Shown: positions 1-11,033 of the stretch, one piece after another
Numbering within the stretch: the first letter of the stretch is position 1
How the letters are laid out: every line of letters starts with the position of its first letter
Source of the DNA: Ophiura sarsii
Lineage: Eukaryota; Echinodermata; Ophiuroidea; Amphilepidida; Ophiuridae
Assembly (NCBI GenBank): GCA_035610835.1
Contig: CM069446.1
Span: 3,908,075 to 3,972,074, forward strand
Length of the DNA stretch: 64,000 nucleotides
Reading direction: 5' to 3'
Notes under the pieces: model-generated
The model's input: only the letters and a program-made list of their open reading frames with translations
The model's database searches: none
What the model was told of the DNA's origin: nothing
Position numbers and translations under genes: made by a program

Positions 1-291
1 CATAATGGTGTTGCCCAGGGGATGAGTAGGACATGCTGGTGTTGTCATAGGGATGAGTGGGTCATGCTGGTGTTGCCCAGGGGATGAGTGGGTCATGCTG
101 GTGTTGCTCAGGGGATGAGTGGGTCATGCTGGTGTTGCTCAGGAGATGAGTGGGTCATGTTGGTGTTGTTCAAGGGATGAGTGGGTCATGCTGGTGTTGC
201 TCAAGGGAGGAGTGGGTCATGCTGGTGTTGCTCAAGGGATGAGTGGGGCATAATGGTGTTGCCCAGGGGATGAGTGGGTCATGTTGGTGCT
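1..291. repeat. 31-bp minisatellite, intron 1 of transporter copy A
   Basis: Nine to ten tandem units of 31 bp built on GGGATGAGTGGGTCATGCTG followed by a GTGTTGCTCA segment, differing by scattered substitutions. The array continues off the left edge. The same family recurs at 16470-16935 in intron 1 of copy B. Here it lies about 70 bp from exon 1, whereas in copy B over 5 kb of later insertions separate the array from the exon. Confidence 0.95.
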
Positions 292-360
292 GCTCAAGAA
301 TTCATTGATAATAGATAATATTCGTACAAAAGGTAGATTGACATTGAACTAATGACTTAC

Positions 361-565
361 ATGTACACACTCCGAAACCAGGCATTGATGAAATAATCAA
401 CCCAATAACCCATGTTTTCGTAGCGAACTCCTCTCGCAGTGACGGTAATAATACTCCTAGAGTTTTGAGTAGCCCAGTCTCCAAGAAAGAGGCAATAAAA
501 GCACCGAAACATATCAACCAAGCCCTGCCATTGTCCTTATGGTTTGCACGATGTTGGTTTGTCAT
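361..565 (-). CDS. SLC16/MCT-like transporter copy A, exon 1 (partial gene)
   Basis: First coding exon of a monocarboxylate-transporter-like protein: 68 codons plus one base, ATG at 563-565, ending at a perfect GTAAGT donor (355-360). It encodes the cytosolic N-terminus, TM1 and the start of TM2. The same exon in copies B and C is 205 nt with the same donor. The family's TM1 signature ([DE]G[GS][WF][GA]W) reads DNGWAW in B and C but DNGRAW here, so a normally conserved tryptophan is arginine. The TM1 lysine (residue 34) that aligns without gaps to Lys38 of mammalian MCT1 is kept. Exons 2-4 must lie to the left of the window. The W-to-R change could mean altered function or decay; one exon cannot decide. 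Substrate unknown. Confidence 0.85.
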
Positions 566-1299
566 TTTGTTGTAGGTTTCAGCTTGAATAAATCATCGTT
601 CGCGTCAACAGGCAATAGCTATGCATGAACTTCGGTCATGAGGTACATACATATATGTTATCTAAAGACTGTACATGGACCGTACGTACTGTGCACAAAT
701 GCAAATGGATTGAGTTCATGGAACTTTGCCCAGGCGAACTTTTTTTAACATTTACGCGATTGCCGCTCGCTTATGTGTGTTGTATCCCGGGGAAAGGGGG
801 GGGGGGGGTGACTCTTTTTTTTGGTAGGGGGTGTGCCGCCCAGGGTCTCAAAAAGATATGATTTGTTGAAGAAGCGAAGCGTTTTCACCAATATATTGTC
901 CTCTTAAAACTGTGTTTGCAGACCAGATATCCTTTGACATGAGGGAGGGATTTTAAATACTAGTCTATTTCCAGCTAATTTGAACGAATCTAGCATGTTT
1001 TACTTATCATTGGTGTCAAAGGGCAAGTCTGGAGAGAATGCCTTTATGTGCCAGTCCATGTTAGACATAATACACACACTCGCCCGGTTGTATTAGTAGC
1101 AACCAAGCTGATCTAATAATAGGCCCCATCCAAGCTGTTGTAATCAGCGGCCCATAATCCCCTAAATATGTTACCAAGCTGTTCCAACCAGCAGGCTACC
1201 TCCACCATCTCCGACTCTGTCTACGAAATATATGCTTTTTACGTTTATAAATGTTATTTGACAAGAATATTGAATCTAGATAAATACGAATCATGCAAA
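566..1299. other. 5' flank of copy A, no gene seen
   Basis: The first ~150 bases resemble the 5' flank of copies B and C (AAATCATCGTnCGCGT motif). Around 790-845 lie a G-run and a T-run typical of local transposon debris. No supported gene. Confidence 0.6.
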
Positions 1300-1790
1300 C
1301 ATTTCCAGTTTTAAACTAAAATGGTCCAGAAAACGTTTCTAAAGCCATCTTGTTAAGCTTGAATAATGAAATATTGATAGTAATTCGAGCAAAAGAAATC
1401 CAGTTTTAAACTAAAATCGTCCTGAAATCGTTCCTAAAGCCATCTTGTTAAGCTTGAATAATGAAACGTTGAAACTAATTCGGGCAAAATTGCCAGTTTT
1501 TAAACTAAAATGGTCTAGAAAACGTTCCTAAAGCCATCTTGTTATTATGCTTGAATAATGAAACATTGAAACTAATTCGCCCGCAGCGCGCACAAAATGC
1601 CAGATTTTAAACTAAAATTGTCCAGAAATTGTTCCGGAAGCCATCTTGTTAAGCTCGAATTATGAAACATTGAAAGTTATAAGAATTTTGTAACTAATTT
1701 AAAATGGTCCAGAAAACGTTCCTAAAGCCATTTTGTTAAGCTGGAATAATGAAAGTTTAAAATTATTTTGCGTTAAAAAATACAATTTTC
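1300..1790. repeat. ~93-108 bp tandem repeat, five units
   Basis: Units start near 1307, 1400, 1492, 1600 and 1690 and share AAACTAAAATGGTCCAGAAA and AAAGCCATCTTGTTAAGC, then AATAATGAAACATTGAAACT. The same family forms the array at 48100-49520 inside a hAT-type element, so this may be a remnant of that element. Confidence 0.85.
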
Positions 1791-2283
1791 CTTTAACAGT
1801 TGACCTTATCTGGTTTTACGTAATCTTACGGCATATTTGTCATTGATCACTGTTATCATGGTTATTGTTTATAGTTTGAAAGATATTTCTCAAATTTAAA
1901 AGGGTTATAAAAAAAATTTGACCGATAGAGTAGAATAGAATCCTTCCGTTTTTTGGATTAGCGGCCATCTCGGAGGTAAAATTAAACTCGATTCAAATCC
2001 CTCTAGCTCTTGGCTAGATCGCACATTATTTGTTCAATGAATTTATCATGTAATTAACATGAATGAATTACGGTTAAACTGATTTTGAGGTAATTCACAA
2101 GGTTGTATTGAATGGGGAGGGTTGTGGGTCCGAACCGTGTTGCAAACACTTTTGTGTTGGCAGCTAATCCAAAACACGGCGAAAGGTTTCTATAGGCGAA
2201 ATGATAAGCACTTTGTATATATTTTTCCTGTTTTGTATCCGTTTCCGTCACACTAAATGGACAATAGTTTTGCACTGCATCTC
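1791..2283. other. Intergenic, no feature seen
   Basis: AT-rich unique sequence. Short open frames here have no recognisable content. Confidence 0.5.
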
Positions 2284-2291
2284 CAGAAAAA

Positions 2292-3698
2292 GGGGTATTA
2301 ATATTTATTAAAATGGATCGAAATGTGTCGAAATGGATCGAAATAGTATAGAAATGATACGGAATGAGTCTAATCTAAAGGTACTTTTTTGGCAGGCGGT
2401 CAAAATTGACAAACAAATGTATGAAGAAAATACGTAATTTCACGACGGTTACCACTTCCTTCAGTTGGGGTCCGAATTATCCTGGAGGTCATAGCGTTTT
2501 ACTCGTAAAACCATAGGGGGTGGTTAAGAAATTAATACCATTGTAATGGGGGGGGGGGGGGGATTTTAGTTGAAAAAAACTGAAAATTGTCTAACATTAT
2601 ATAACAACCTTTGGGCTTGTGTGTGGGTGTGTGGGGGGAGGGGGTCGGTCATGAAAAATAATCGAAATCTGAGTAATGGGTGTCATGAAAATTTGTGTTT
2701 TTTTTTGGAGGGGGGGGGGGGGGGGGGTTATCATTCGGTTGAATTGCACCAATTATGTTAAAGTCGGGGAATTTAGTTTAAGTGGTTTTACTTCATTCAT
2801 TTCTATCCTGGGGAGTTGTAACCAAAAGTATAAAAATAGCAAATAAAAATAAAATTCAAAGCCCGTAAGACCAAAATGTAAATAGGACAACGCGCGCATG
2901 TTTTAAAGGAACAGATAATTGGGCAACATGGTGTGATGTAATTGTGGGTAATGGAGGTTCTGCCCCCTCCACCCCCATCCGAGTAATCCTGGTCAAGCAA
3001 CTGTTCTTCTTTGTCTATTCTGTTCTTTCCTAGTCGAGCTGCTGTAGCTGTCGTAACGCTCTCCTCTCATCATTGTTGATTCCTTCCTTCTCTTGTTCTT
3101 TCCTGGCTTCTTTCTTTATTTTTCCTTTTAACTATCTGTATTTCTTTATGTTTTCATTATTTTCTCTAACATAAAAATATAGTTGTTATTTTGTAGAACT
3201 AACAAGTTATTATTGATTTCCATCTCATGTGCATTCGTTTATCAATCCTTCTGTTTTGAACAATTCAAATCAGCTATTCAAGGCAGCTATTTTGCAATAT
3301 TTCCAATTTTCGTTAGAGTCATTCGCTTGAAAATTGAATCTGAATCTAAACATCCTCATCTATCATTTTCAGCGATAAAATTGCATTTGTGCTCTACTTC
3401 ACGTTCATGTCGAGCTTCCACCTGACTACATGTACATTATATGAACGTGACAAAGTACCGATACCGCCCATCAGCTCCCGTTTAGCAGTTCCGCTACGAA
3501 AGTATTTGCGATAATATAGCATATTATTGGCGTTTATACCCTTTCTTTTAAGAAATAAGCGATGCTTGTGTGCATTCCAAATGTATTTCGATTTGTTTCG
3601 ACTAACTTCGATTCATTTCGACTCCTTTTGATTCATTTCGATACATAGGCCTACATATCGACTTATTTCGATCCATTTCACTAAAATACTAATACCCC
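2292..3698. mobile_element. Non-autonomous TIR transposon, 1.4 kb
   Basis: The ends are inverted: GGGGTATTAATATTTATT at the left, and the complement of the right end reads GGGGTATTAGTATTTTAG. Both continue into subterminal clusters of ATGGATCGAAAT-type repeats in opposite orientation (2318-2370 and 3590-3690). Flanking octamers CAGAAAAA (2284-2291) and CAGAAAAG (3699-3706) look like an 8-bp target duplication with one change. The interior has long G-runs (2550-2563, 2709-2727) and no transposase. The 8-bp duplication suggests hAT or a similar superfamily, but this is inference. Confidence 0.75.
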
Positions 3699-3786
3699 CA
3701 GAAAAGTATTCAGACCAATGACGTTCCCAACTTGTTTATGGCATGACTTGATGTATAAAATTAAACATCCGAGTCTGATCGCAGTG

Positions 3787-3868
3787 CACTTCCTCCACTT
3801 TGTCAACCAGTTGTTCGATGACTACATAGCACTTCCTCCACTTTGTCAACCAGTTGTTCGATGACTAC
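3787..3868. repeat. 43-bp direct duplication
   Basis: A 39-base segment beginning CACTTCCTCCACTTTGTCAA occurs at 3787 and again at 3830. It borders the GC-rich array that follows. Confidence 0.9.
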
Positions 3869-4549
3869 CCCAGCCAACATGTATGCATGGGCCCCACGTG
3901 GGCTACATGTGGGTAATCAGGGCTAATGAGGGCAAGGGCTATGTGACCACATGGGGCCAAATGGGTTTTACAAGGGCCATAATGGGTTACGTCTGGGTAA
4001 ACCTATCAGGGTCCCTATAGGCCCATGTGGGTTTTACAAGGGCCATAATGGGTTACGTTTGGGTAAACCTATTAGGGTCCCATATAGGCTGACCACATGG
4101 GCCCCATGTGGGTTTTACAAGGGCCATATGGGCTACGTTTGGGTAAACCTATCAGGGTCCCATATGGGCTGACCACATGGGACCTACATGGGTTACATCA
4201 GGGCAATTCCACGCATGCGCACTGACCCTGGTTATATTGGTTTTGTAACACTATGGATTTCATATTTATAAATTTTGATAAATGATTAAATCCACATCAT
4301 GCACTATTTCATACTTTAAGGGCAAGTAAGAACATTACTTCACACACAAAAAACCCACACATTACTTCACACAAAACTGTACACATGAACAATGTTGTTG
4401 GAGAATGTTAATAAAAAGCCAAATAACTGAATTGTTCTTGCAATTGCCAGTCATTTATTCGGTTAACAATTACCTAATATAGGCTGCCCATAAGGGCAAG
4501 CCCATTTAAAACCCTGATTTGACCCTAATTAAACCCATGTTAACCCCCC
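3869..4549. repeat. GC-rich repeat block with 67-80 bp units
   Basis: Three units begin GGGTTTTACAAGGGCC at about 3962, 4029 and 4109, separated by CCCATGTGGGC-type palindromic motifs. Similar wording (GGGCAAGCCCATTT, ACCCATGTTAACCC) returns at 4490-4549. Copies C and D lack the block at the same place, so it is an insertion 3' of copy B. An open frame across the units is a repeat artefact. Confidence 0.7.
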
Positions 4550-4574
4550 ATTGGACACGCTCTGTATTGTACTA

Positions 4575-5417
4575 AACACTGCGGCTCGGCTCGTCTTACG
4601 CGTTTTGCGACACAAAAACATAACACCCGCACTTGAAGAGCTTCATTGGCTACATGTTCGACAGAGGATTTCTTACAAGATTTTGCTGTTGACCTTTAAA
4701 GCATTACATGGTATGGCACCTGATTTTATTTCGGATCTGATACGTCCTTATGTTCCTGCCAGAGCCTTAAGATCTGCTTCAGAAACGCGCCTCGTGGTTC
4801 CCAGGTCAACTACAAAGACTTATGGAGATCGAGCATACGCATCCGCTGCCGCGTTTTTGTTGAACAGTCTCCCTATTAACGTCCGTCAAGCTCCATCTCT
4901 AAATATCTTCAAGTCGCGACTAAAAACACACCTATTCAAGCAATATTATTATGTCTGATCTATGATTTTCTCATCTCGTTAACCAGTTTGTTAATGTCAT
5001 AGCAATTTCTTTTTGTGATTTTCGTGTTACTGGCGGAGGGTGTAAAGTGCTGGCAACCTCTTCCCTCAGTCCAGTCTTGTGCCGGTCACATCAACATCAA
5101 CTCAATAATATTTTTGCAGTGCAATTGCCATGTGCAGGTCACATAACCATATTCTTGGTATGTTAGGCATTTTTAACTATAATATTTTTGTTTTTATCTG
5201 CTTTCTTCATATATTTATATTGTATTATATCATTGCATTGTGTCTATTTTTGTATTTTGTATGCATGTTTTATATATTCGTTGGTCTTTTTAATGATTCT
5301 TTTTTTAATGTGTATGTAATGATGGTGACTATTTTTGGCCATTTTATTCATGTAAAGCGCATTGAAGCTTTGCGTACTGCGCTATATAAGTCCTGTATTA
5401 TTATTATTATTATTATT
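4575..5417 (+). mobile_element. 5'-truncated L2/CR1-type LINE
   Basis: Codons to 4958 encode the C-terminal end of an L2/CR1-group reverse transcriptase protein (NTAARLVLR, HWLHVRQRISYK, TYGDRAYASAAA motifs). A 3' UTR follows, with TGTAAAGCGCATTGAAG and a (TTA)n tail at 5396-5417. Copies C (near 32685) and D (near 63075) show the uninterrupted site TGTACTAGTGATC, so the insertion is specific to copy B, just past its 3' UTR-like flank. RT and endonuclease domains are absent; the fragment is dead. Confidence 0.88.
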
Positions 5418-5678
5418 GATCTTTCACATAATCTATGGTGACACGATTTATGTTATCAGATACCGCTTATCACTAATGCACCGTAAAAGTACACTTTGTT
5501 GCATCTGTATTGTGTACGACGCCCATCACTTGTTTACAATGTTTTCAAGCTAAAATGACTACCGCATACGCATGAGAGTTATCTTTTTGTTCTCTGGATG
5601 TTAAAATATTGCACCTGTGATCTTTCACATAATCTACGATGTCATAGATAGATTTGATCTCGAGAACTTACACAAACT
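5418..5678 (-). other. Conserved 3' flank / probable 3' UTR of copy B
   Basis: Sequence after the stop codon is strongly conserved with 32690-32945 (copy C) and 63080-63476 (copy D), as expected for a duplicated 3' UTR. I see no clear AATAAA signal on the minus strand. Confidence 0.6.
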
Positions 5679-5815
5679 CTATAATGACCTAGAATTGTAA
5701 TGTTTTAGATAGTTGTTAATGTCGAAAATAAGTAAAGGGATCAAAGAAAAAAGTGGAACAAACCCAAGGAACAGAAATGACGCCGTGTAATTTCCAAATT
5801 TGTCAAAAAGCCATC
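5679..5815 (-). CDS. Copy B exon 4 (last coding exon)
   Basis: Acceptor TTTTTTACAG at 5816-5825, then codons giving GWLFDKFGNYTASFLFLGF and TM12, ending in TAG at 5679-5681 (137 nt). The exon lengths and the WLFDKFGNYTASF segment match the C-terminal exon of MCT genes, where the TM11-TM12 loop carries a similar LxDxTGNYxxSF motif. Its reading frame continues correctly from the exon 3 donor at 11033. Confidence 0.85.
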
Positions 5816-6179
5816 CTGTAAAAAAACAACAGAAAAAAACATATTATTATTATAATAAGATTATTCATGGAATTATATCAAAATCTTAACACTTAGCTGA
5901 TTGTCTTCTTTGCTGACGGACGGACGGAATTTCCCCCCTCTAAACCTCGAGGCTAACGCACGCTCATTTGATCGTTATAATGAGTATCCCGCCAACAAAC
6001 TTTGATTTTCCTTTTAATTCGCCTGTACTATCGAATAGCTCGTCGTGAAATTGATTGATACATGAAAGGCTTATTGCTCTATCTACATTCAAATCATCGA
6101 TATCACCTATTAATTATCTCGTTCAAAACGAACACATTTTTCATGTCAATGAACTTTAATTATAACGGTGAAGCTGTCG

Positions 6180-6525
6180 CTGGTCATGAGAGTGGGCGGA
6201 GTGAGTGGGTGTAATGAACAAATGTGGTTTGGGAGGCAGGGGGTTAATGAAGAAATGTGATACTAAATTGCGTAACACTAACAGGGAGGGTCACGAGGTG
6301 GAAGGAAATACTGTGGTTCCTTAAAAGTATAAGCCATGGAATATAGCTTGGGGGGATGGTTAAGGTTTAGGCCTTGGGGGTTGAGATAAAAGCACGGGGC
6401 TGGGGGGGGGGGGGTTAATGAAGAAATGTGATACAAAATTGCGTAACAGGGAGGGTCACGAGGTGGAATGAAAAATATAATGATGTATTGAAGTTTGGGC
6501 CTTGTGGGTTGAGATAAACCACGGT

Positions 6526-6560
<35 letters not shown>

Positions 6561-6700
6561 GGAGGTTGTGTGTAATGAAGTAATGTGGTTTGGGAGGCAG
6601 GGGGTGGTTATGAAGCAGGGTCACGAGGTGGAATGAAATAGTGTGGTTACTTAAAAGTATAAACCATGGGATATAACTTGGGTAATAATGGGAAGCATTA
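6180..6700. repeat. G-rich degenerate repeats with a 34-G run
   Basis: Copies of a segment with GTAACAGGGAGGGTCACGAG and a GTTAATGAAGAAATGTG phrase occur near 6240, 6415 and 6590. One unbroken G-run spans 6526-6559. Related units lie at 10490-10770 and 34330-34690. No gene; proline-rich open frames are the complement of the G-run. Confidence 0.85.
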
Positions 6701-7147
6701 AATTTCAGGTCATTATACTATATAATAGGCCTGCATTATATTTATGTGATATGTGGTAATGACAGGAACTATTAAATATCAGGTAAGGAAATAGGCCTAT
6801 GCATTATATTTAACTCATGTATTCTTACCAATTTCATGATAAATGTATACTTATAGCTACTTATGTGTTATTTTATTTTGTAGGTGTCTATCTGGTAGGC
6901 GCTACTTACTAGCGGGAGCCCGTTCGAAGAAAAAGAATTACAAGTCTTACTATAATTTGCGTAATGTTGTATGTATGTATGTTTGCCATCTTCAAGCCTG
7001 CACCCTTTTTTTATTTATTGTTCTATAGGTTATTGTTGTGTTTATTTTTTACAATGTTGTTTAAATGTGTGTGTTTGCCAGTAAATTCTAGTGCAAAATA
7101 TTTTTCAAGAAAATACTTTGGTCATGAAAAATTAGACCTTCCCCCAG

Positions 7148-7405
7148 ATGGATGATGTAAAGATATGCTCGTTGAATGTGAAAGGTTTACGAGATGGCAA
7201 AAAACGTTCTGCTGTTTTTACATGGTTGAAGAAAAAAAACTTCACCGTCTACTTTTTACAAGAAACGCATAGTACACAATCTGACTGTCGGAATTGGAAT
7301 AGCGATTGGGGATCCACCTGTGTATGGAGCCATGGAACTTCACAAAGCAGAGGCTCTGCAATCTTGTTTAACAAGAATATCTGGTTTAAGTGTAAATTAT
7401 TCTAA
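7148..7405 (+). pseudogene. LINE endonuclease N-terminal fragment
   Basis: The frame begins MDDVKICSLNVKGLRDGKKR and carries QETHST around residues 38-43. These are the SLNVxGL and QET motifs of the APE-like endonuclease of L1/Tx1-clade LINEs, followed by a GTSQSRGSAILFNK stretch typical of the same clade. The domain stops after about 80 residues at the deletion junction, so the catalytic histidine region is absent. No function expected. Confidence 0.85.
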
Positions 7406-8937
7406 ATCATCTGTTCTAAAGATAGGTTCTTTAAAGAATGATGAGACCATATTACATCCAGATGCTAATCTAATCTGGTCTAAGGGCCCTGTCAAATTCT
7501 TGGGAGTGAATATTTCTCTGAACAAACAACTACTTTTTGAGTTAAATTATGAGGTCCAGTTTCAGAAATTAAGCAAAATCTTAAACATTTGGTTACAAAG
7601 GGGTCTTACCCCTATTGGAAGAGTGTTAGTTATTAAATCTTTAGCTATTTCTCAGCTCACATATTTATTATCTGTTCTACCAAATCCTCCTGATTCATTT
7701 TTGAAAAAAAATTGAAAAGGTGTTTTTCAAATTTATTTGGAATGGTAAACAAGACAAAATAAACAGGGATACCATGTACAATAAAGTTGATGAAGGTGGT
7801 TTGAATATGACTAACATCTATGATTATAAAGATGCTATTAAAATATCATGGGTTAAAAGGTTTGTTGACCCTAATAATGAGGGCAAGTGGAAGATTTTGT
7901 TTGATAATGAAATTAAGAAAATTGGTGGTGATTGGATTTGGCAATGTGAGCCAGCTAACGTGTGTGATCTAAATGTAAATAAAATTAGCAACAGTTTTTT
8001 GAAAGATATTTTGAAAGGATGGTTGAAGTTACGTAAAAAGTATGAGATTGTTGATAAAATTATATGGTATAATTCCAAAATTAAGATTGGTAAAAAAACT
8101 GTCTTTTATAGAAGTTGGAGTAACAGTAATATTAATTTTTTATCAGATTTAATTGAATCCGACCATTTGATGAGTTTCATGGAATTCAAGAAGAAGTATC
8201 ATGCTGTGAAAACTAATTTTGTTGAATATTTTGGAATTGTTCAAAGTATCAAAAAGAATTTAAAGGAGTCATGTTCTAAGTTGTTTACTTTGACTGGTAA
8301 TTATGAGAGGAATGAACAGCTGCTAACGGATATTTTATTAACAAAAAGAGTCTGTAAATTTGCCTATGAAAAGATAAGGTACCATGTAATACCAAATGCG
8401 ATGCAGTATTGGGAAGGCAAGGCTCAATTTGATATTGATTTGTCACAGCCAATTACTGACTGGAAGGAAGTGTACTCATTAGCTTTTAAATGCTGTATGG
8501 ACTCATATACAAGATATTTCCAGTTTCGTTATATTCATAATATTCTACCAACAAACTATTTTTTGTTTAGAATTGGTTTAATAGATACTGATATATGTAG
8601 TTTCTGCAAAGTGAATAGAGAGACAGTAAAACATCTCATGTGGGAGTGTAATGTTACAAAAGATTTTTGGAACAATCTTAGTGCATGGATGAATACTGGG
8701 CTAAATATCTTTTTCAATGTGAATTATCAGAATATATGTCTTGACTTATTTAATGAAGATTTCGACTTTTTCAAAAATATAATTATTCTTTTGGCAAAAC
8801 CTTATATTTATAGATGCAGAGTTGAAGAAAAGAAACTTAGTATCTATGTTTTTAAAGAATTGGTGAATATGACTGAAAAATCAGAGAAAGTCATTGCAGA
8901 AAGAAATAATAGAATGGCATCCCATAACAAAAGATAG
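7320..8937 (+). pseudogene. LINE reverse-transcriptase C-terminal region, frameshifted
   Basis: Frame 7320-7715 carries SGLSVNYSKSSVL and KGPVKFLGVNIS (thumb region after the catalytic palm). The protein resumes in the next frame from 7720 with FFKFIWNGK to the stop at 8937. The shift sits at an A-run at 7704-7711, where one fewer A would join the frames. A CCHC motif (CSFC...HLMWEC) near the C-terminus is the L1/Tx1 zinc knuckle. The YxDD palm is missing through the internal deletion. Confidence 0.85.
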
Positions 8938-9201
8938 GGGATATTGTTTTCATAATATTGTTTTCATAATATTATTTTCATAATGTTTTCTTTATTAAAA
9001 AAATAGCATTAGGCCCTTAAGTGCCTATATAATTGTAAAATTTTGTCTGGCACTTGTGGCGTCTGAATGTTGATGCCTTGTCTGTATTTGATGTATTTTG
9101 TGTAGTGTTATTTTTGTATTTTGTTAATCTATTGTTGTATGTCATAAAATAAAAAAGTCCCTATAAACGGGCTGGAAAGAGAAAAAAATGTATGTATGTA
9201 T

Positions 9202-10020
9202 CCTGAAAAGGCTCTCTCATTTTTATCGAAAAGCCGTGAACGTTGCACTGATAAAAGATGATGACCTGAGACGGGTTATAAGCTATAAATAGCCGTAAAC
9301 CGTACAGAATTTACCAAGATATTAGGGAAACACAGGCCAAATCCAGGGCTTTTTCAGACTATTTTACGGTCCGTGTTTGTTTATCTCTATGCGTATGGCA
9401 ACCATGCATAATGGAGAACGCTATGCTAAACACCATGGGATATTTGGGGCAATGACAGCATCAATCATTTCATTTTATATCAGAATATAGACCTGTATTA
9501 TATTTACTCATGTATGGGTAATGACGGGAAAAATTCAATTTCAGGTCAGAAAATAGGCTTATGCATTATTGTACTTTTGTATGTGTTTTATCTGGCACAA
9601 AGTGTAGGCCCTACTTACTAGCGGGAGCCCGCCCGAAGGACGGGCGTGCCGCTAGTGATACTATAATTAACGCAATGTGGTAGGGTGTGTGTAAGTATGT
9701 ATGTACAGGGAGAATCAAACAGAATTGTGCACGATTTAAAACGGCCATTTGACCTTGATGCGGGCATTGAACCATGGAATTGTTGTTGTTTGTATATATA
9801 AAGCGTTGTTAATCCAGTTTATCCTCCCCAAAAAATGGAAGTAATCGTCTGAAAAATAAGCAAACTGACCGAGTTTTTCGCCATTCCAATGGGATTTACA
9901 CACAGTAAAATTGGTTTTGCTGAAATGGTCATTATCATCACTTTAATTGTCAAAATGTTCCTGAATAATCATTATTTCACTCTGGGATAAGTAATTAATA
10001 GTCTGACACCGAGTTATCAA
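9202..10020. other. Intron 3 of copy B, no gene seen
   Basis: To about 9340 it matches copy C intron 3 (34020-34200); patches to 9660 contain the TACTAGCGGGAGCCCG motif also seen at 6905, 10998 and 34720. The remainder is specific to B and featureless. Confidence 0.5.
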
Positions 10021-10029
10021 ATGAAAAGG

Positions 10030-10240
10030 CAAATCTGAATACAAGCATCACCTGTTACAGACCAAGAAGGCAAGAAGTCTTCAAGAAGTGGAGGCATATG
10101 TCAGAGCCGAAGTGACAGGCTACACCACAACAGGGGAATGGTTAGACGAGCTGTTCGCAACATGTTGGCCAGGGCACACGCATGTGTTCGGCAAAATGGT
10201 TGCCATGTCGAAGGAAGGCTTCATTAAAAAACCCACCTAA
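10030..10240 (+). other. Unidentified coding-like patch in intron 3 of B
   Basis: An open frame of about 72 codons with no ATG runs from just after a TGA at 10022 to TAA at 10238-10240. Its composition is protein-like (EVEAYVRAEVTGYTTTGEWL, then DELFATCWPGHTHVFGKMVA) and quite unlike the AT-rich surroundings. Copy C lacks the segment, so it came in with an insertion. I do not recognise the family. It may be an exon or fragment of a transposon protein. Confidence 0.35.
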
Positions 10241-11033
10241 TATCAGCAAACAAATAAATGATTTCTACTTTAAATTGCAAGGAAGCTAACATTTAATTGT
10301 ATGTCTAAAAAAACACTTTTAGCAGAAGACCGTAACTCATACCGTATTATTTGTGAACCTAAAGGCAAATGTTCAGTGCAATTATCAAAAAACAAAGGGT
10401 ATTCAGAACACTTTATTTGCGCAATATTTTCAGTTTGTGAAGTATTATTTATTTTTACAATGTTTATGAAATGTAATGAAATAATGTGGTTTAGGAGGTA
10501 GGGGTTATTGAAGAAATGTGGTATAACCCATTGGAGGGCCATGAGGTAATGAAATAATGTGGTTTCTGATAAGGAAATAAACATGGTATGGTGAATCTAA
10601 ATCGCGTAGCATGGTGTCAGATGTGGGATTTGGATAGCGGTAGCTCCCGCCAGACACCTGATTATTTACGAGATTAAATGATACTAAATTGCGTAACAGG
10701 GAGGGCTACGAGGTGTAATGAAATAGTGTGGTTTCTTAAAAGTACAAACCATGGGATGTAGCTTGGGGTAATGATGGGAATCATTCAATTTTAGGTCAGA
10801 ATATAGGCCTACTTTATATTTGTTTATATGTATAGAACATGGGGATATAACGGGAAACATTCTATTTCTGGTCAGAAAACGGCCTATACATCAACTATTC
10901 TTACCAATTTCGTGATATGTTTTCCAACACATGTGTTGTTTCGTTTTGTAGGGGTTGTATCTGGTAGGCCCTAAATGTAGTTTAGGAGGAGGTACTTTAT
11001 ACTAGCGGGAGCCGAACAACCTGTGTCTATTAC

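Larger units (their letters stand above)
6968..9201 (+). mobile_element. Tx1/L1-like LINE, internally deleted, in intron 3 of B
   Basis: Insertion bounded by a 13-bp duplication TGTATGTATGTAT (6968-6980 and 9189-9201). Copy C at 34010-34030 shows the equivalent site without the LINE. It contains the start of an APE-type endonuclease and the C-terminal third of the RT protein with its zinc knuckle, joined near 7380 with the catalytic RT core missing. The 3' UTR runs 8938-9188. The low-complexity duplication makes the exact edges soft by a few bases. Confidence 0.85.

Noticed and set aside
1..291. Regularly repeated units resembling a CRISPR array
   Set aside because: Units are contiguous with no unique spacers, in a eukaryotic intron; a minisatellite.
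3951..4172. 73-aa open frame with GFYKGHNGL repeats
   Set aside because: Reading of the GC-rich tandem repeat in which unit length drifts.
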